Notes: generated from the letters alone by a model not told the origin. Shown: positions 31,873-43,957, numbered from the stretch's first letter. The stretch is DNA of 64,000 bases from Ananas comosus (GCF_001540865.1 NC_033621.1:4189721-4253720), one strand, 5' to 3'. A program made the numbers and translations.

Positions 31873-34299
31873 TGTCACTCCCCGAATTAATCGTTTTTCC
31901 GGGCATGCTAACAGACCCACCGTATACATAGGCATTTTTTCTGTATACGAAGCGAAGTTGTACCTGTATCTGTAATCATACAACACTACAACCAGTAGTA
32001 CAGAGCTATTAGAAATAAAAACATATATAAAAACAAAGTTCTCTATACATACATAGCATCCAGGTATACAAAATACTTGCTCCAGCGAGTTACATCGTCT
32101 GTATGTACAAGAACCTCAAAAAAAAAAAACTACAACTACATGTAGCTGGTGGTCCTCTAGCTCTGCAGCAAAACTGGAAGGGCTTTAACCTGCGATACCT
32201 TTCCTACGATCAGTCTCAGCAGTAGCAGCGGCCGCAACAGAAGGCTCTGCAGAAGATCCACAACTGGGTGTGAGAACTACAGCAAAAAGTAGTAGTCCTC
32301 AGTGGGAACCGCTACCGACCTCAACGGCTCGCCCAGTAAGTCTACAGATGTATGCTTAATGATAGCAAAGAAAGCTGGAACAAATCTACAGCTATATGCC
32401 ACTATCCTATCATGAACCAACATTACTATCTGTAGCATAATGAAATCTCTGACCCAATCTCACTAGGGACTGTAAACATACCCGTCCCAGGGACTGTGAG
32501 CACACTCGTCCTGCCTGTCGAAGCTATACAGCTACCCTCACGTTAAGCAGTCCGTGGAGAGCAAGTTCAACCAGGACGCAACGACATCAACGCAAATGCA
32601 CAAAGCACGACTCCGGAGTGGCACTCGTGGGCGCTACCCAACCGAGTATGCAAGCGTGTCTCTGTCGAACTCAATCAGGCTCTCACAGGCTATAGTTAAG
32701 TAAACAGGGTCTAACAATCCAATTCACGTGCCCTCGGCAATATCCGATGCAAAATCAGTAATATGGGTCCACCGTCAACCCCGACGACGCCCGACAATCT
32801 GAAACAGCCTAAATCCTGCTGTAAAAATAAACTCGGCCTCTCAGCACGAGTGTAAAAATATTCTACACTATCCTGAGTTTCCACCGTCTGCAAACTGCGG
32901 CGATACAAATAAACTACGGCTCTTAGAGCTAAATCTGGTAGTTTAAGCATATGACAGTGTGAAATCGCCGGTTTTCTCCTAAGTCATATCCAAGTCCAAC
33001 ATGTATTATTTAACTAATATGCTAAGCTCCAATTCAAATTTTTGAAACACAATCAATCAATGAATTGAGCAGGAAAACATGCTAATCAAAACAGAAAATA
33101 CATGTCGACAACACGAGACTTAAGAGTAATTCCGCGAAATACGGTAAGCATAACATTATCCCACCTCAACACAAACTCGACGATAGTCCGAGCCTCAAGA
33201 AAGATCCTATTGAGGTCAGTCGAGATCACCCAGGTCCAGCAACAAAGCTACTCCAAAAATCTACAACCCAAAGCATCAAAAAAATTCAATCAACAATCAA
33301 AATTCTGCACTTAAGCATAAAGTAGCTTCGATCTCAATGTCAACTTCACCTTCCAATCTTCAAATCTGGTGAAGTAAAGTTCCAAAACCTATGAACTAAG
33401 GTGGAGTATCACTCTCAGGTCCAAAATCCCATTTCCTCCAAAGATTGCATCATGAAAGTCCAAGAAAATCCAAAATCAGGTCCAAATCACAACAGTATAG
33501 AAAAATACAAAATTGACTAAACAAACCTCCATCAATTTCTATCAAATTGGGTTTCACGAATTTCTCTTGAAGTCTAGAATCCACCAAAACCAAGTTTCGT
33601 GGTAAACGGAGCTTCCTACGTCGCACACGAACCAAAACACCGAAGATTGCTGCTGGAAATCTGCTAGAATTGAAATCCTCAATGTGCAAAAATGTGGAAT
33701 TCAATTAATTTGAGGAGATTAGAAGGGTTGGAAAGTGATTTAGGGTTCACTGTGAGGGAGGGATGAAAAGAGTTCATCAGGGTCGTACTCCACCTATTTA
33801 TAGGGTGTAAGAATGGTCAGATAAGCTTCAGGAACAACAGCTGCTAACTTGAGATCTCAGCAAAAATGGCCACTTTCGGGCGCCCAAAACCCCTTTATTG
33901 GCGTCTGAAACATTCAAGCTACACAATTGCTCCCCTTCGGTACCTCCGCCCGCGGTGTGCTGTACCCATATCCGGGTCCGGCGGACCTCACCTACCACTA
34001 GCCACATGTCAGCGCAAACGATACTCCCAAAGTGAACTTTCGGACCCACTTTTGGGCGCCCGAAATCAGAATCCGAATTGGCTTCCAATTCTGCTCAGTT
34101 CAACACTCAAGTTCTTGGCGACCCAAATCCAGTTCTGAGCGCCCACATCTGACAAAACTCTAGTTTTGCTTATTTGAGTGTGCCTAATCTATTTCTGCAT
34201 CCATTTCGTGCAGAATTGACTCCGACTCAGTCCGACACTCTCCAGATGTGTCGACCAGTCACTAACACTGTAGCCAATCCTATCCAAACCTTCGAAACA
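31873..34299 (-). mobile_element. Minus-strand chromovirus LTR, probably solo
   Basis: Starts TGTCACTCCCCG, the reverse complement of an LTR 3' end like those at 8819 and 30750. The first 150 bp align with the reverse complement of the first chromovirus LTR end (TACAACCAGTAGTA, TGTATACGA). Later blocks match too (CACGTGCCCTCGGC, CACTCTCCAGA near 34239). The far end, about 34299 (CCTTCGAAACA), is uncertain. No primer site, coding region or partner LTR is attached, and no target duplication could be confirmed. Confidence 0.65.
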
Positions 34300-34791
34300 C
34301 TATAATCCAACTTTTCAAATTATTTGATTTAAGTCGGTCCCACGTTATTTTAACTTCTAAAATTTAAATTAATCAGTTATTTTACTAAATTTATAATTGC
34401 AAAAATTATATGTAATACTAACTAAATCTATAAAGATAAATAATGTATTTGAATTTCAAAGTTAAAGAATCGTTATATGGCTCGAATTAAATAAATTAAA
34501 AAATTGATACTAAAATTAAATTTTTGAAAAATTTTCAAAATAATAAAAAATAAAGAAATGGAAGAATGAGTTGACGACAGGAGCTTCACGAGCCCAAATT
34601 CATCTACATTATTATTACCAGACGGAGTTCATGTTATCCGCCAGCCTAGATACCAATTTCAAACCAACCTTAATTTCCTATCACTTTCAATTATAAAAAA
34701 GTGATGCTACACCTACACCCTTTTTCGGGCGTATGATGTGTGTACTCATTCATGCATGTTTTTCACTTGTGGATGCGATAAATAAAATACA
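34300..34791. repeat. Segmental duplication copy A, third block
   Basis: GAAGAATGAGTTGACGACAGG, CCCAAATTCATCTACATTATT and CTATCACTTTCAATTATAA match 53996-54120 of copy B. At 34705 copy A departs from copy B (GTGATGCTACACCTACACC), so an insertion begins here; its other side is in the misplaced contig at about 37250-37525. Confidence 0.6.
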
Positions 34792-34904
34792 CTAGTGAAG
34801 GCCCGCGCTACGCTGCGGAAAATTTATGTAAAAAATTAAATTTTAAATTTTAAATTTAATCTTTATTTTTTGTACATGATCCACAGCTATACAAATAAAA
34901 AAAG
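34792..34904 (-). mobile_element. Possible Helitron 3' terminus
   Basis: Read on the minus strand, the sequence is CCGCAGCGTAGCGCGGGCC followed by TTCA and CTAG, then T. A GC-rich hairpin-like stretch about 10 bases before CTAG with a following T is how Helitron 3' ends look. The stem is imperfect and the body is cut by the N at 34905, so confidence is low. Confidence 0.35.
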
Positions 34905-34905
34905 N
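34905..34905. other. Single N, contig join
   Basis: The 151 bases after this N (34906-35056) are identical to 38088-38238, so the contig starting here overlaps the end of another contig that the assembly placed downstream. Confidence 0.85.
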
Positions 34906-35220
34906 TAAGGGCAAATAAGAAAAGCTGGTGATTGTAGAATGGTGTATTTGAAAAAATTAAAATTAAAATACTTTTTTGTCTCTAACTTAAGGGCAAATAA
35001 AAAAAAAAAGTTGGTAATAATAGAAAGTTATATTTAAAAAGACAAAATAGTAATTTCATAAAAATAACAGTTATTACTAATTGTTCACTAACATAATTTA
35101 ACTCTAAGAACATATTAGAAATAATTTGAAACATAAATATGATATTTTTAATATTAACCTTCTAAGAGGAATTAGAAAGGCGAAAACTTTTGTATATAAG
35201 CGATTACCCTTTTTTTTATA
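34906..35220. mobile_element. Right half of the 500-bp repeat family (split copy)
   Basis: Corresponds to about 1690-1985 of the complete copy and ends with TATAAGCGATTACCC. Its left half is at 37880-38238. Confidence 0.7.
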
Positions 35221-35790
35221 AATTGATCCCAAGTGGGTCCAACAAAACTTTTTTATTAGACAAATATGTTATAGCCAATCCAATAACTAGTTAACTTTTT
35301 CCCCCCTTAGCAATAGCAAAAAAAACCTAGCCTATTTTATCCTACATAATTTTTTTCTTTACCTTTCCCAATTATATTGAATCTAATTAATATATTGATC
35401 AATATTTCAAAAGTCAAATTCAATCCTATTTAGGTGCTAATATATTTCTTTTCTTCCAATTTTTTAACTAGGATGCAAAATACAAGGTATGTTTATCAAT
35501 TGTTGTTACATTTTATTATTAATATGAATTTTATTAACCTTGTATAACCTATACTTGCATTTATAGTTGTGCATGTGAATTTACCACTTCATTTAGTTTG
35601 CATTCATTGTGAACTTATATGTGAACCTACTTCAATAAGGTGAATATAATTAAGTTCATTTACGTATGTAAACTCCTATAGCACTAACTATGAAACCTAT
35701 GGGTTTAATACTATCGTAACCTATATTTTTGAAGCCTATATATAGAGGGCTTCTCTATTCACTTGTACAAAAACATAAAAAAGAAAACTA
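35221..35790. other. AT-rich intergenic stretch, no gene recognised
   Basis: No coding sequence or terminal repeats are seen. Confidence 0.5.
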
Positions 35791-35793
35791 TAA

Positions 35794-36128
35794 GGGTGCG
35801 TTTGGTTCGCGCTATCTTTTAAAGATTCCTAGTAATCCAATGGGAATCAAAAATTATGACGGTGTTTGGCTAAACGACTAAGTAATCTAGTTGGTAATAT
35901 TGGATTCATTTGGGAATAAGATTGACCCCAAAGTACTAATCTCATTCCCTTGAGGGAGGGTGGGTATCCTCATATTAATAGATTGGGGTAATCATAATAT
36001 GTCTAATCTCTTTCTTTCTTCCTATCCGCCGGCTAATTGATATTATTTGTCTTTACACTCTAACCTTATCTCTCTCTAAACTTATTTTTCTCTCTAAAAT
36101 TCAACTTTTTTTTCTCTCTCTAAACTAA

Positions 36129-36169
<41 letters not shown>

Positions 36170-36494
36170 AAAATTTCAACTCTCTCACTCCCTCTAATTT
36201 TGACTATATTTTTCTTTCTATTTTTTTAATTATACTCTCTCTCTCTCACTTATACTTTCTCTTCCTTTTTTCTAAAAAGATGTTGAAACTTTTGGTAACA
36301 TTATCTAAAATTAATTAAATAAATAAATTAATTAATTGTATATTTTTTGTAATATTAAATAACATGGCTAATTAATATTACCGTGCGAACCAAACACAGG
36401 AATTCCACATTCTTAGTAATAGGATGAATAGGAATAAGATTCTCGGATATCTTTTATTCCTAGTAATCTTTCATAATGCGAACCAAACGCACCC
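35794..36494. mobile_element. PIF/Harbinger-type MITE, 701 bp
   Basis: Terminal inverted repeat GGGTGCGTTTGGTTCGC with its exact complement GCGAACCAAACGCACCC, flanked by TAA on both sides (35791-35793 and 36495-36497). A 3-bp TAA/TTA duplication and GGG-type ends are typical of Tourist-like elements. The interior has a (CT)n tract near 36132 and no transposase. Confidence 0.85.
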
Positions 36495-36497
36495 TAA

Positions 36498-37106
36498 TAT
36501 CTATATTCTACTTGAGAGAGAGAAGGTCAAAGAAAGGTGTTCTTTTGGTGGAGCTTTGGGCTCACCTACTTGTGCAGAGTTGGTGAAGCCACACGACGAG
36601 GGTCGAGCCGTTGTATCCTGGAGGGGACAAGTCGGTGCTCTGCTGCATCGGTTCAAAGGCTTTGCCAACCGCAGAGGGCTTGAATCTCCTTAAAGAGAGC
36701 GAGATATCCGTGCCTCGGCTTGATCGACTCGTTGATATTTTTTAAAATTATTTTGTAGCTAACCTCTATTTTTTGAATATTTACACCAACATCAATCTTT
36801 ATTTTTTTTTTTAATTGTGAATTTGTTCTTTTTACATATTATTTTATATTGTTACGGTATATAAAAATACAATAACTAAGTACAATTAGTGATTTTTATT
36901 TACTTATACTTGATTAGCATTGTTATTTGTGGTTATTATTATTTTTTATTTTTTATTTTTGTTGGCCATTTACATATGATTAATTTTATATAATTTGTAA
37001 GAAACTAATATATTTATCACTAATTTTTTTGTTAGTGAATATGATTTTTTTTTAAATTTTTTTTTATATATTGATTCTATGCGAGAAAATTTTTCGATCC
37101 CCCTCT
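36498..37106. other. Intergenic stretch, contig end duplicated downstream
   Basis: 36580-37106 (527 bases) is identical to 38399-38925. An 89-codon + frame crossing 36424-36693 joins transposon and flank and is not a gene. Otherwise AT-rich. Confidence 0.7.
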
Positions 37107-37107
37107 N
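37107..37107. other. Single N, contig join
   Basis: Ends the contig whose last 527 bases recur at 38399-38925. The next contig opens with a G/A-rich run. Confidence 0.85.
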
Positions 37108-37879
37108 GAGAGAGGGGGGGGAGAGAGGGGGAGAGAGAATGGGGGGGTTGCGTAGGGTCCCACCGAAGCCCCGTGAAACGCGGGAAGGCTTTGGAGGGAC
37201 TCTCGATTAAATAGATCTATAGATTCCACCCTAGGATGGGTGGGTGTATATCATACCGTCAAAAATGTACTGCTACATATGGTAGACCTTTTCATTATAT
37301 AAAGAGACTGCTGCAGATACTCCCAAGTGTATTCTATGATATATTGATCGATGATAGGACAATATCATTTTTATTATGCTCTAATATTAATTACTAAATG
37401 CTAAACATCGTTGAATTCTAAACACTATCTTTATATCTGAAATACTAAATTCGAATCTGTTCACGTGTATATACCAACACATTAATAGTATAATAAGATA
37501 CCCAAACGTGGGATACTCAATATTTCTCTTATAATAATTAGCCCTGCATATTAGATAAACAATTTAATTAATTAATTAATTAATGTATAGAAATTTGGTA
37601 AAGTCATATGATGCATGAAAATCTTTTTTTTTTAGACAAAAATAACATACTATCCATTTCATTTTTTTTTAAATAATAAATTTAGTTGATAATTAAAATA
37701 AATAAATTTTGAACTTAAAACTTTGGATACAAATTACCAACTCTTTTATCACTTAGACTGGAGACCATTGGTGGATCCATGTACATCCCAATAGGTCCAT
37801 TAATTGACCCCACTGGGATGATGTAAAAAGCCATCTTTTGTGGGCCCCAATTGAAAAAAAATTCTTTAGTTGGTTTTTT
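37108..37879. other. Misplaced contig, left part
   Basis: A purine-rich start, then about 37250-37525 of insertion sequence, then 37525-37615 matching copy B at 54115-54210 (GCATATTAGATAAAC and the (ATTA)n run). 37632-37767 contains a degenerate copy of the tRNA-derived SINE seen at 44053. No gene. Confidence 0.5.
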
Positions 37880-38238
37880 TTTTAGAGATAATTGTTTATA
37901 TACCTTTCAAAATTTCAAAAATATCTAATTTATTTAATTTTTTTTCTAATATACTTCTCATATATTCTCCTGTAATTCAAAAATATCCCCGCAGTTACCC
38001 ACCATTAAGTTATCTCGGGTTAAACATAAGTTAAATATTTATCAGAATTAAAAAAAATCAAAATGTCTTTTTTATTTGTCCTTAGCTTAAGGGCAAATAA
38101 GAAAAGCTGGTGATTGTAGAATGGTGTATTTGAAAAAATTAAAATTAAAATACTTTTTTGTCTCTAACTTAAGGGCAAATAAAAAAAAAAAGTTGGTAAT
38201 AATAGAAAGTTATATTTAAAAAGACAAAATAGTAATTT
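37880..38238. mobile_element. Left half of the 500-bp repeat family (split copy)
   Basis: GATAATTGTTTATATACC matches the start of the complete copy at 1488. Joined at 38238 to 35057 it gives a full element; in the present order it is broken. Confidence 0.75.
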
Positions 38239-38397
38239 AATTTTAATTTTTTCAAATACACCATTCTACAATCACCAACTTTTCTTATTTGCACTTAAGC
38301 TAAGGACAAATAAAAAAGACATTTTGATTTTTTTTAACTCTGATAAATATTTAACTTATGTTTAACCCGAGATAACTTAATGGTGGGTAACTGCGGG
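37988..38397. repeat. Inverted repeat at a contig end
   Basis: 37988-38146 reappears as its reverse complement at 38239-38397, with a 92-bp spacer and at least two mismatches. The complete copy at 1488-1985 has no such structure, and the arm ends exactly at the N (38398). A fold-back sequencing artefact or a diverged inverted copy are both possible. Confidence 0.7.
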
Positions 38398-38925
38398 NTT
38401 GGTGAAGCCACACGACGAGGGTCGAGCCGTTGTATCCTGGAGGGGACAAGTCGGTGCTCTGCTGCATCGGTTCAAAGGCTTTGCCAACCGCAGAGGGCTT
38501 GAATCTCCTTAAAGAGAGCGAGATATCCGTGCCTCGGCTTGATCGACTCGTTGATATTTTTTAAAATTATTTTGTAGCTAACCTCTATTTTTTGAATATT
38601 TACACCAACATCAATCTTTATTTTTTTTTTTAATTGTGAATTTGTTCTTTTTACATATTATTTTATATTGTTACGGTATATAAAAATACAATAACTAAGT
38701 ACAATTAGTGATTTTTATTTACTTATACTTGATTAGCATTGTTATTTGTGGTTATTATTATTTTTTATTTTTTATTTTTGTTGGCCATTTACATATGATT
38801 AATTTTATATAATTTGTAAGAAACTAATATATTTATCACTAATTTTTTTGTTAGTGAATATGATTTTTTTTTAAATTTTTTTTTATATATTGATTCTATG
38901 CGAGAAAATTTTTCGATCCCCCTCT
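38398..38925. other. Contig join N and 527-bp false duplication
   Basis: N at 38398 is followed by 527 bases identical to 36580-37106. This contig continues without break into the CRK-A upstream region, so 36580-37106 should join directly here. Confidence 0.85.
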
Positions 38926-38990
38926 GCTAGGGCCGGCTGTTGGTATGTGCACATGAATTATTGTGCTAAAGACTTGAGAGAAAGACTCAT

Positions 38991-39330
38991 AGGGATGCAA
39001 ACGGGGCGGATCCGGGGGCGGGAGAGTTCCCCCACCTTCCGCCCCATTTCTTATCTGGGTGGGGCGGGTTCGGGGCGGATTATTTTTCATTTTATTTTTG
39101 GCTCCCACTTACCGCTCCATTCGGGGCGGATTGGGGCGGGAGCCGGATTTTTGACGGATCGGGATGGATTGAAGGAAGAAAAGAATCTCCCACCTCCCGC
39201 TCCATTTACTTGGCGGATCGGGGCGGATTCGGGACGAGTTATATTTTTTTATATTTTTTGTTCCCACTTACCACCCCATTCGGGACGAATCGGGACGGAG
39301 CTCGACCAACCCGGATCCATTTGCATCCCT
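38991..39330. mobile_element. hAT-type MITE, 340 bp, with 8-bp target duplication
   Basis: Left end AGGGATGCAAACGGGGCGGA and right end GGATCCATTTGCATCCCT are inverted. The flanks AGACTCAT (38983) and AGACTCAA (39331) are an 8-bp duplication with one change. Inside, GGGGCGGATCGGGGCGG words repeat. Copy B (about 57900) lacks the insert: its flank runs AGACTTGAGAAGAAGACTTC. A 203-codon frame across it is a composition artefact. Confidence 0.8.
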
Positions 39331-39987
39331 AGACTCAAGGGGTGGGACTGCTGTCCTGTTTTCGACGAAGTGGAGCAACAAGACTTTTCTTCTCCTCCAC
39401 TTTTCCACTCATTCAACACCACTGGGAATTTTCTCAAAAAAAAACAAGCAAAACTATGCATGCCTGAACCTAGTGTATTATATACAGATGCTTCAAATTA
39501 ATCATAGTTTTTATTTATTGAATGATTAAATTCTTTGGTTCTTTATTTATTGAATTCTATTAGCAAATCCTTAAGAGCTTGGAATATTGGAAGAAATTTT
39601 GAAAATCAACTCGAAATATATTGAATATTTTAAAAATTTTAAAAAATATATTTAAATTTTGTTTAAAATTATAGAGAGATTGTATTATGTGCTGTGAAAA
39701 AGTACAATAGAATTGAATTGATTACGATATATATTCTACAGTGCTACCGGAGAATGTTGAAATATATTCTTATGTATTTTTGATGCAAGCTCCGATTCCA
39801 CTTTAACTAACAGCGGCGCTCAATACCAAATGGGCCATAGATATTACCCCTTAACTAATCTTTTAATATAAAAAATAAAAATACCGTACCAAACTAGCCC
39901 ATTTCTCATTATAAAAATCTCTCTGAAATTGTCATCGGCCTTAATTAACAGCAGCATTTCACAAGAAATTACTCACAAATTAACTTC
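39331..39987 (+). promoter_or_regulatory. CRK-A upstream region with TATA box
   Basis: TATAAAAAT at 39910-39918 lies 70 bp before the ATG, in the block CTCATTATAAAAATCTCTCTG that is also found before CRK-B (58782-58790). Conservation in both paralogues supports a core promoter. TTAATTAACAGCA just upstream of the ATG is also shared. No further genes in this stretch. Confidence 0.55.
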
Positions 39988-42900
39988 ATGTGGGCAGCAA
40001 CCAAATCTGCAGTCATTAATCTCATGGGCACCCTTCCCTCCCCCAAACTCCTCCTCTCTCTCCACCTGATCTCACTACTCTGCCTTCCCCTTCTGCCGCA
40101 CGGCCAAGTCTACTGCTACATCGGCGGTAACTACACGACCGGCAGCCCCTACGAGTCCAACCTCCACCACCTTCTGGCTTCTCTCGCCTCCGCAGCCCCT
40201 GCCTCCGACGGCTTCTCCGCCACCACGGCAGGCGAGTCTTCCGACCGAGTGTTCGGCGCCGCCCTCTGCCGCGGCGACGTCAACGCCACCGACTGCCGTG
40301 GCTGCCTCGGTGCAGCTTCCGCCAACATCCTGCAGGGCTGCCCGCACAACCGAAGGGCCGAAGCCATCCTCGACCACTGCCTGCTCAAGTACTCCGACCA
40401 GAACTTCACCTCCTTCCCCAAGAACTCGCAACAGGTCTTTGGGGTCTACTGGCGGAACATCAGCATGGCGACATTCCCGGAATACGTCGAGGATGCCGCC
40501 GGCTACAACTTCGTCAACCAGGCGATTGACACGCTGCTGAGCGGCGTCGCCAATGCGGCCGCGCCGAGCTCGAACTCCGTCAAAATGTTCGCGACCGGCG
40601 AGCTGAGCCCCGGGAAGGGTTTTCCGACCACATACGGGCTGGCGCAGTGCTTCCCGTCCATCACGGACTCGGAGTGCCGCTGGTGCCTCCAGGGACTCGT
40701 CAACGAGACGCTGAAGTTGTTCGACGGGCGGCAAGGCGGCCAAATTCTCGGCGGCAGCTGGTGCTACTTGAGATACGAAGTGTATTTGTTCTACTACGGG
40801 AAGCCGACGGTAAGCCTTATTTCTGCTGCACCGGTGAACCTGCCCAGCTCGCCGCCGCCTCCTCCCGGCCCTCTGCAAATTCCAACTAAAAGTGAGGATC
40901 CGCACTCTTGACGCCATTTTCATCTATACCATACAAATTAACAAAGTTTGTACATCTTACGGTCACTCATTTAAAAATTTAAAAGTTTTTTTTTTTTTTT
41001 TTTTTAGGATTTTATCGTTGAAGGACAAAAGAGAAAAAAAATGGTAACACTAGGCGAAAAATATTACTCATTGGATCGATGAGATATTTGATTTATATGC
41101 TGCTATAGAGAGGCATTACTTTTTTTTTTGAAATATAAAATATTAAAATTAATTTTTAAGCAGTTTGTGCTTTTAGAAATCCAAGTCCATTTATTTCACA
41201 GAGCAGGAGGGTTTAACCTTTTTATATAAAAAAAAAAAAAGAGAATTTCTTCTTTATTTTTGAAAGATACCCGCTTCGGTCGTGTATTTTATTTGGATAT
41301 AAATTTAGCTGAAATGTAAATCAATTAGAATTCAAATATGAGACCTCAATTACAAACCACCAAGCTCTTTACCACTTGCGCTAGGAACAATTTCAAACCT
41401 ACTCACAAGGCTCAAGTTATTCATTTTACATTCCTATCAAAACCCTCAGTTCAAAATGACTACCAAAGCTTCTTTAAAAATAGTTAAAAAAAAAAACCAA
41501 AAACAATCAGTAGGAATTGAAATAGAAGTTAGGCGTGGTTAAGCTTTGGCTGAAATATCGTTTGAATATTATTATTATGAAACATTAACAAGTATAATTG
41601 GTTTTCTACTTATTCTCTGTACCTTTTTACTGTAGCTAGAGACAGTTAAATTTTCTACTCTTTTTGGGTCTTTGAAGTTGCTTCTCGCTGCAGCAAGAAT
41701 TTTACTTCTTTTTTAGAGACAGGAATGTTATCATTACATATTTCGTTGAGATGTAAGTTTAGAAATTAGAAACAATAACATGTATAATCATCCACCATCA
41801 ATATTTTTTTAAATAAAATTAGTTGAAAATATGAAATTAATAATTAGACTCCAAACTTGGACCCTTGGATACTAATTATCAAATTTTTTATCACTTACAC
41901 TAGAGATGGTCCATCCTATCAATATTTTGTTGATCACTTAATTATAACATTTCATCCGAAACATTTATTTTCATGCACAGGGCCGAAGAAAAGTAAGCTT
42001 TGCATTATCGTTACAACTACGTGCCTCCCGGTGCTCCTTTCTTGCTCCCTCTTGTGTCTTGTGTGCATCAAAAGGCAAAGGCGCGCAGGTAAATTCAAAT
42101 TAAGTGCTGTAGAGTGCTTAAAATTAATAGAAAATTTCTTAATCGAGGACTTCCTCTTTTTCATTATCCAGGAAAGGCAAAGTTGCAAAGCACTCGAACA
42201 ACTTCCACTTTTGATATTGATGAAGTTATTAAGCTTTGGAAGAGCGAAGAAAGAAGCTCTGAATTTTCATTATTTGATTTTGATACCCTAGAAAACTCCA
42301 CGAACAATTTTTCTGATGAAAACAAACTTGGCGAGGGCGGATTTGGGACTGTCTACAAGGTAATTAAAGTGTAATCTTTTTTTAAAATCTCCTAAAGAAT
42401 GGAAATGGCAGTTGCCGAAACCAATTTCTTGAAATTAATTGGCAAATATTTATATCCATATACAATTGCTTTTTTAAAAAAAGAGGTGTTATACTGAGTA
42501 ACACAACTAGACACACAAAATCAATTCACAATAATAACTAATAATTGAAGTACAACTTTTTGAGCCTGCACTCCCATTAGAATTTTTAGTTTTAAAATCT
42601 AGCCGCACTATATGCAAATCTAATATTTTTTTATTTCTATTAACTCGGAGTATAAATTTACCTTTTTCCTTAAATAGGATGACAAAAAAGAAAAATAGTT
42701 CATTTATTCATTTTGAAAATCTGGGCACATACTATGCCATATAACAGGGCCAATTATCAGATAGACTTGAGATAGCAGTTAAGAGACTCTCTGCACGTTC
42801 AGGCCAAGGTCTAGTGGAATTCAAGAATGAGATTCAACTTATAGCAAAACTTCAACATCGAAATCTCGTGAGGCTATTAGGTTGTTGCATTCAAGGAGAA

Positions 42901-43957
42901 GAGAAAATACTAATCTACGAATATATGCCGAACAAAAGCTTGGATTTCTTCCTCTTTGGTTCGTTTCAATCATTTTGCTTCAATTGCTCTTTTCTTGTCT
43001 TTCCACACTGTCTTTGTTATGTTAGTTTGTCTGTCTCAGATCAAACAAGAGGAGGACTATTAGACTGGCAAAAGCGCTTTACTATTGTTGAAGGGATAGC
43101 CCAAGGGCTTCTTTATCTTCACAAGCACTCTAGACTACGAATTATCCATCGAGATCTAAAGGCGAGTAACATTCTCTTGGATTGCAAAATGAACTCGAAG
43201 ATATCTGATTTTGGCTTAGCGCGAATTTTTGGTTCCAACGAAACTCAAGCAAACACAAATAGGGTTGTTGGCACGTTGTAAGTATAGATCAGCCTATTTA
43301 CATATCCGTCATTATAGATTATTGCTTGTGCTGATATTTTTGAAAATAATTTGCTTCAGTGGTTACATGTCTCCCGAATATGCTTCTGATGGTCTTTTCT
43401 CAGTCAAATCTGATGTCTTTAGTTTCGGCGTATTACTTCTCGAGATCGTAAGCGGAAAGAGAAATGCTGGTTTTCACCAATATGGAAATCATCTTCATCT
43501 CCTTGGATATGTAAGTTAAAAATATTTGAGCACTTCATTCCCATAATATTTTTCTATAGAAATTAAAAACGAGATTATTGATGTTATATATCTTAAATTT
43601 CCTGAAGCATCAGAAAATTTTATGTCCTTGGTCACAAAATTGTCACAGGCATGGGAACTTTGGAAAGAGGGGAAATGGTTTGAGCTCATAGATCAAAAAC
43701 TAGGTGATAGTTTTGAAACATGTGAGATATTGAGATGCATTCATGTGGCACTTATGTGTGTTCAAGAGAACGCCTCGGATCGACCGACCATGTCGAATGT
43801 GATTATGATGCTGAGCAGCGATAGTACGAACCTACCGGACCCAAAACAACCGGCTTACTTCAATGTGAGAATCAAGGATGAAGCAAAGATAGCGTCTGAT
43901 TTTATCGTGCCTGACACCGTAAATGAGATTACTTTTAGCGATCTAGAAGGCCGATAA
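39988..43957 (+). CDS. Cysteine-rich receptor-like protein kinase (CRK-A)
   Basis: Plasma-membrane receptor kinase of the DUF26 class, 702 codons. Exons by GT-AG junctions that keep phase: 39988-40891, 41981-42088, 42172-42359, 42748-42958, 43040-43277, 43360-43510, 43649-43957. Residues 13-40 form a hydrophobic signal peptide. Two DUF26 (Gnk2-like) domains carry C-x8-C-x2-C at Cys94/103/106 and Cys221/230/233. Exon 2 encodes the membrane span (about 308-330) followed by KRQRRA. The kinase has GEGGFG (391-396), Lys412, HRD 507-509 with Asn514, DFG 527-529 and SPEYA, so it looks catalytically complete and of RD type. CRKs act in stress, defence and ROS signalling; the ligand is unknown. The region after the signal peptide is shorter than in CRK-B and lacks its ICGN motif. 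The ATG aligns with CRK-B; Met13 is an alternative start. Confidence 0.93.
41262..41388 (-). repeat. tRNA-derived SINE copy in CRK-A intron 1
   Basis: On the minus strand it starts near CCTAGCGCAAGTGG (A-box like) and continues with a decayed B box (GAATTCAAATATGAGACC on the + strand). Same family as 44053-44197. A further truncated copy lies at about 41805-41915. Confidence 0.6.

Noticed and set aside
38890..39501. 203-codon + frame before CRK-A
   Set aside because: It crosses the contig overlap and the GC-rich hAT MITE; composition artefact.
40075..40923. 282-codon minus-strand frame opposite CRK-A exon 1 (and 58958-59776 opposite CRK-B)
   Set aside because: Antisense shadow of GC-rich coding exons with strong third-position bias; no domain and no promoter.
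43262..43281. Apparent stop or odd ending of the CRK kinase exon (GTL in CRK-A, GT then TAG in CRK-B)
   Set aside because: These are exon 5 donor sites. Splicing ACGTT or ACGTA to the next exon (TGGTTAC or TGGCTAT) gives the normal G-T-F/Y-G-Y-M-S-P sequence, so neither gene is broken there.
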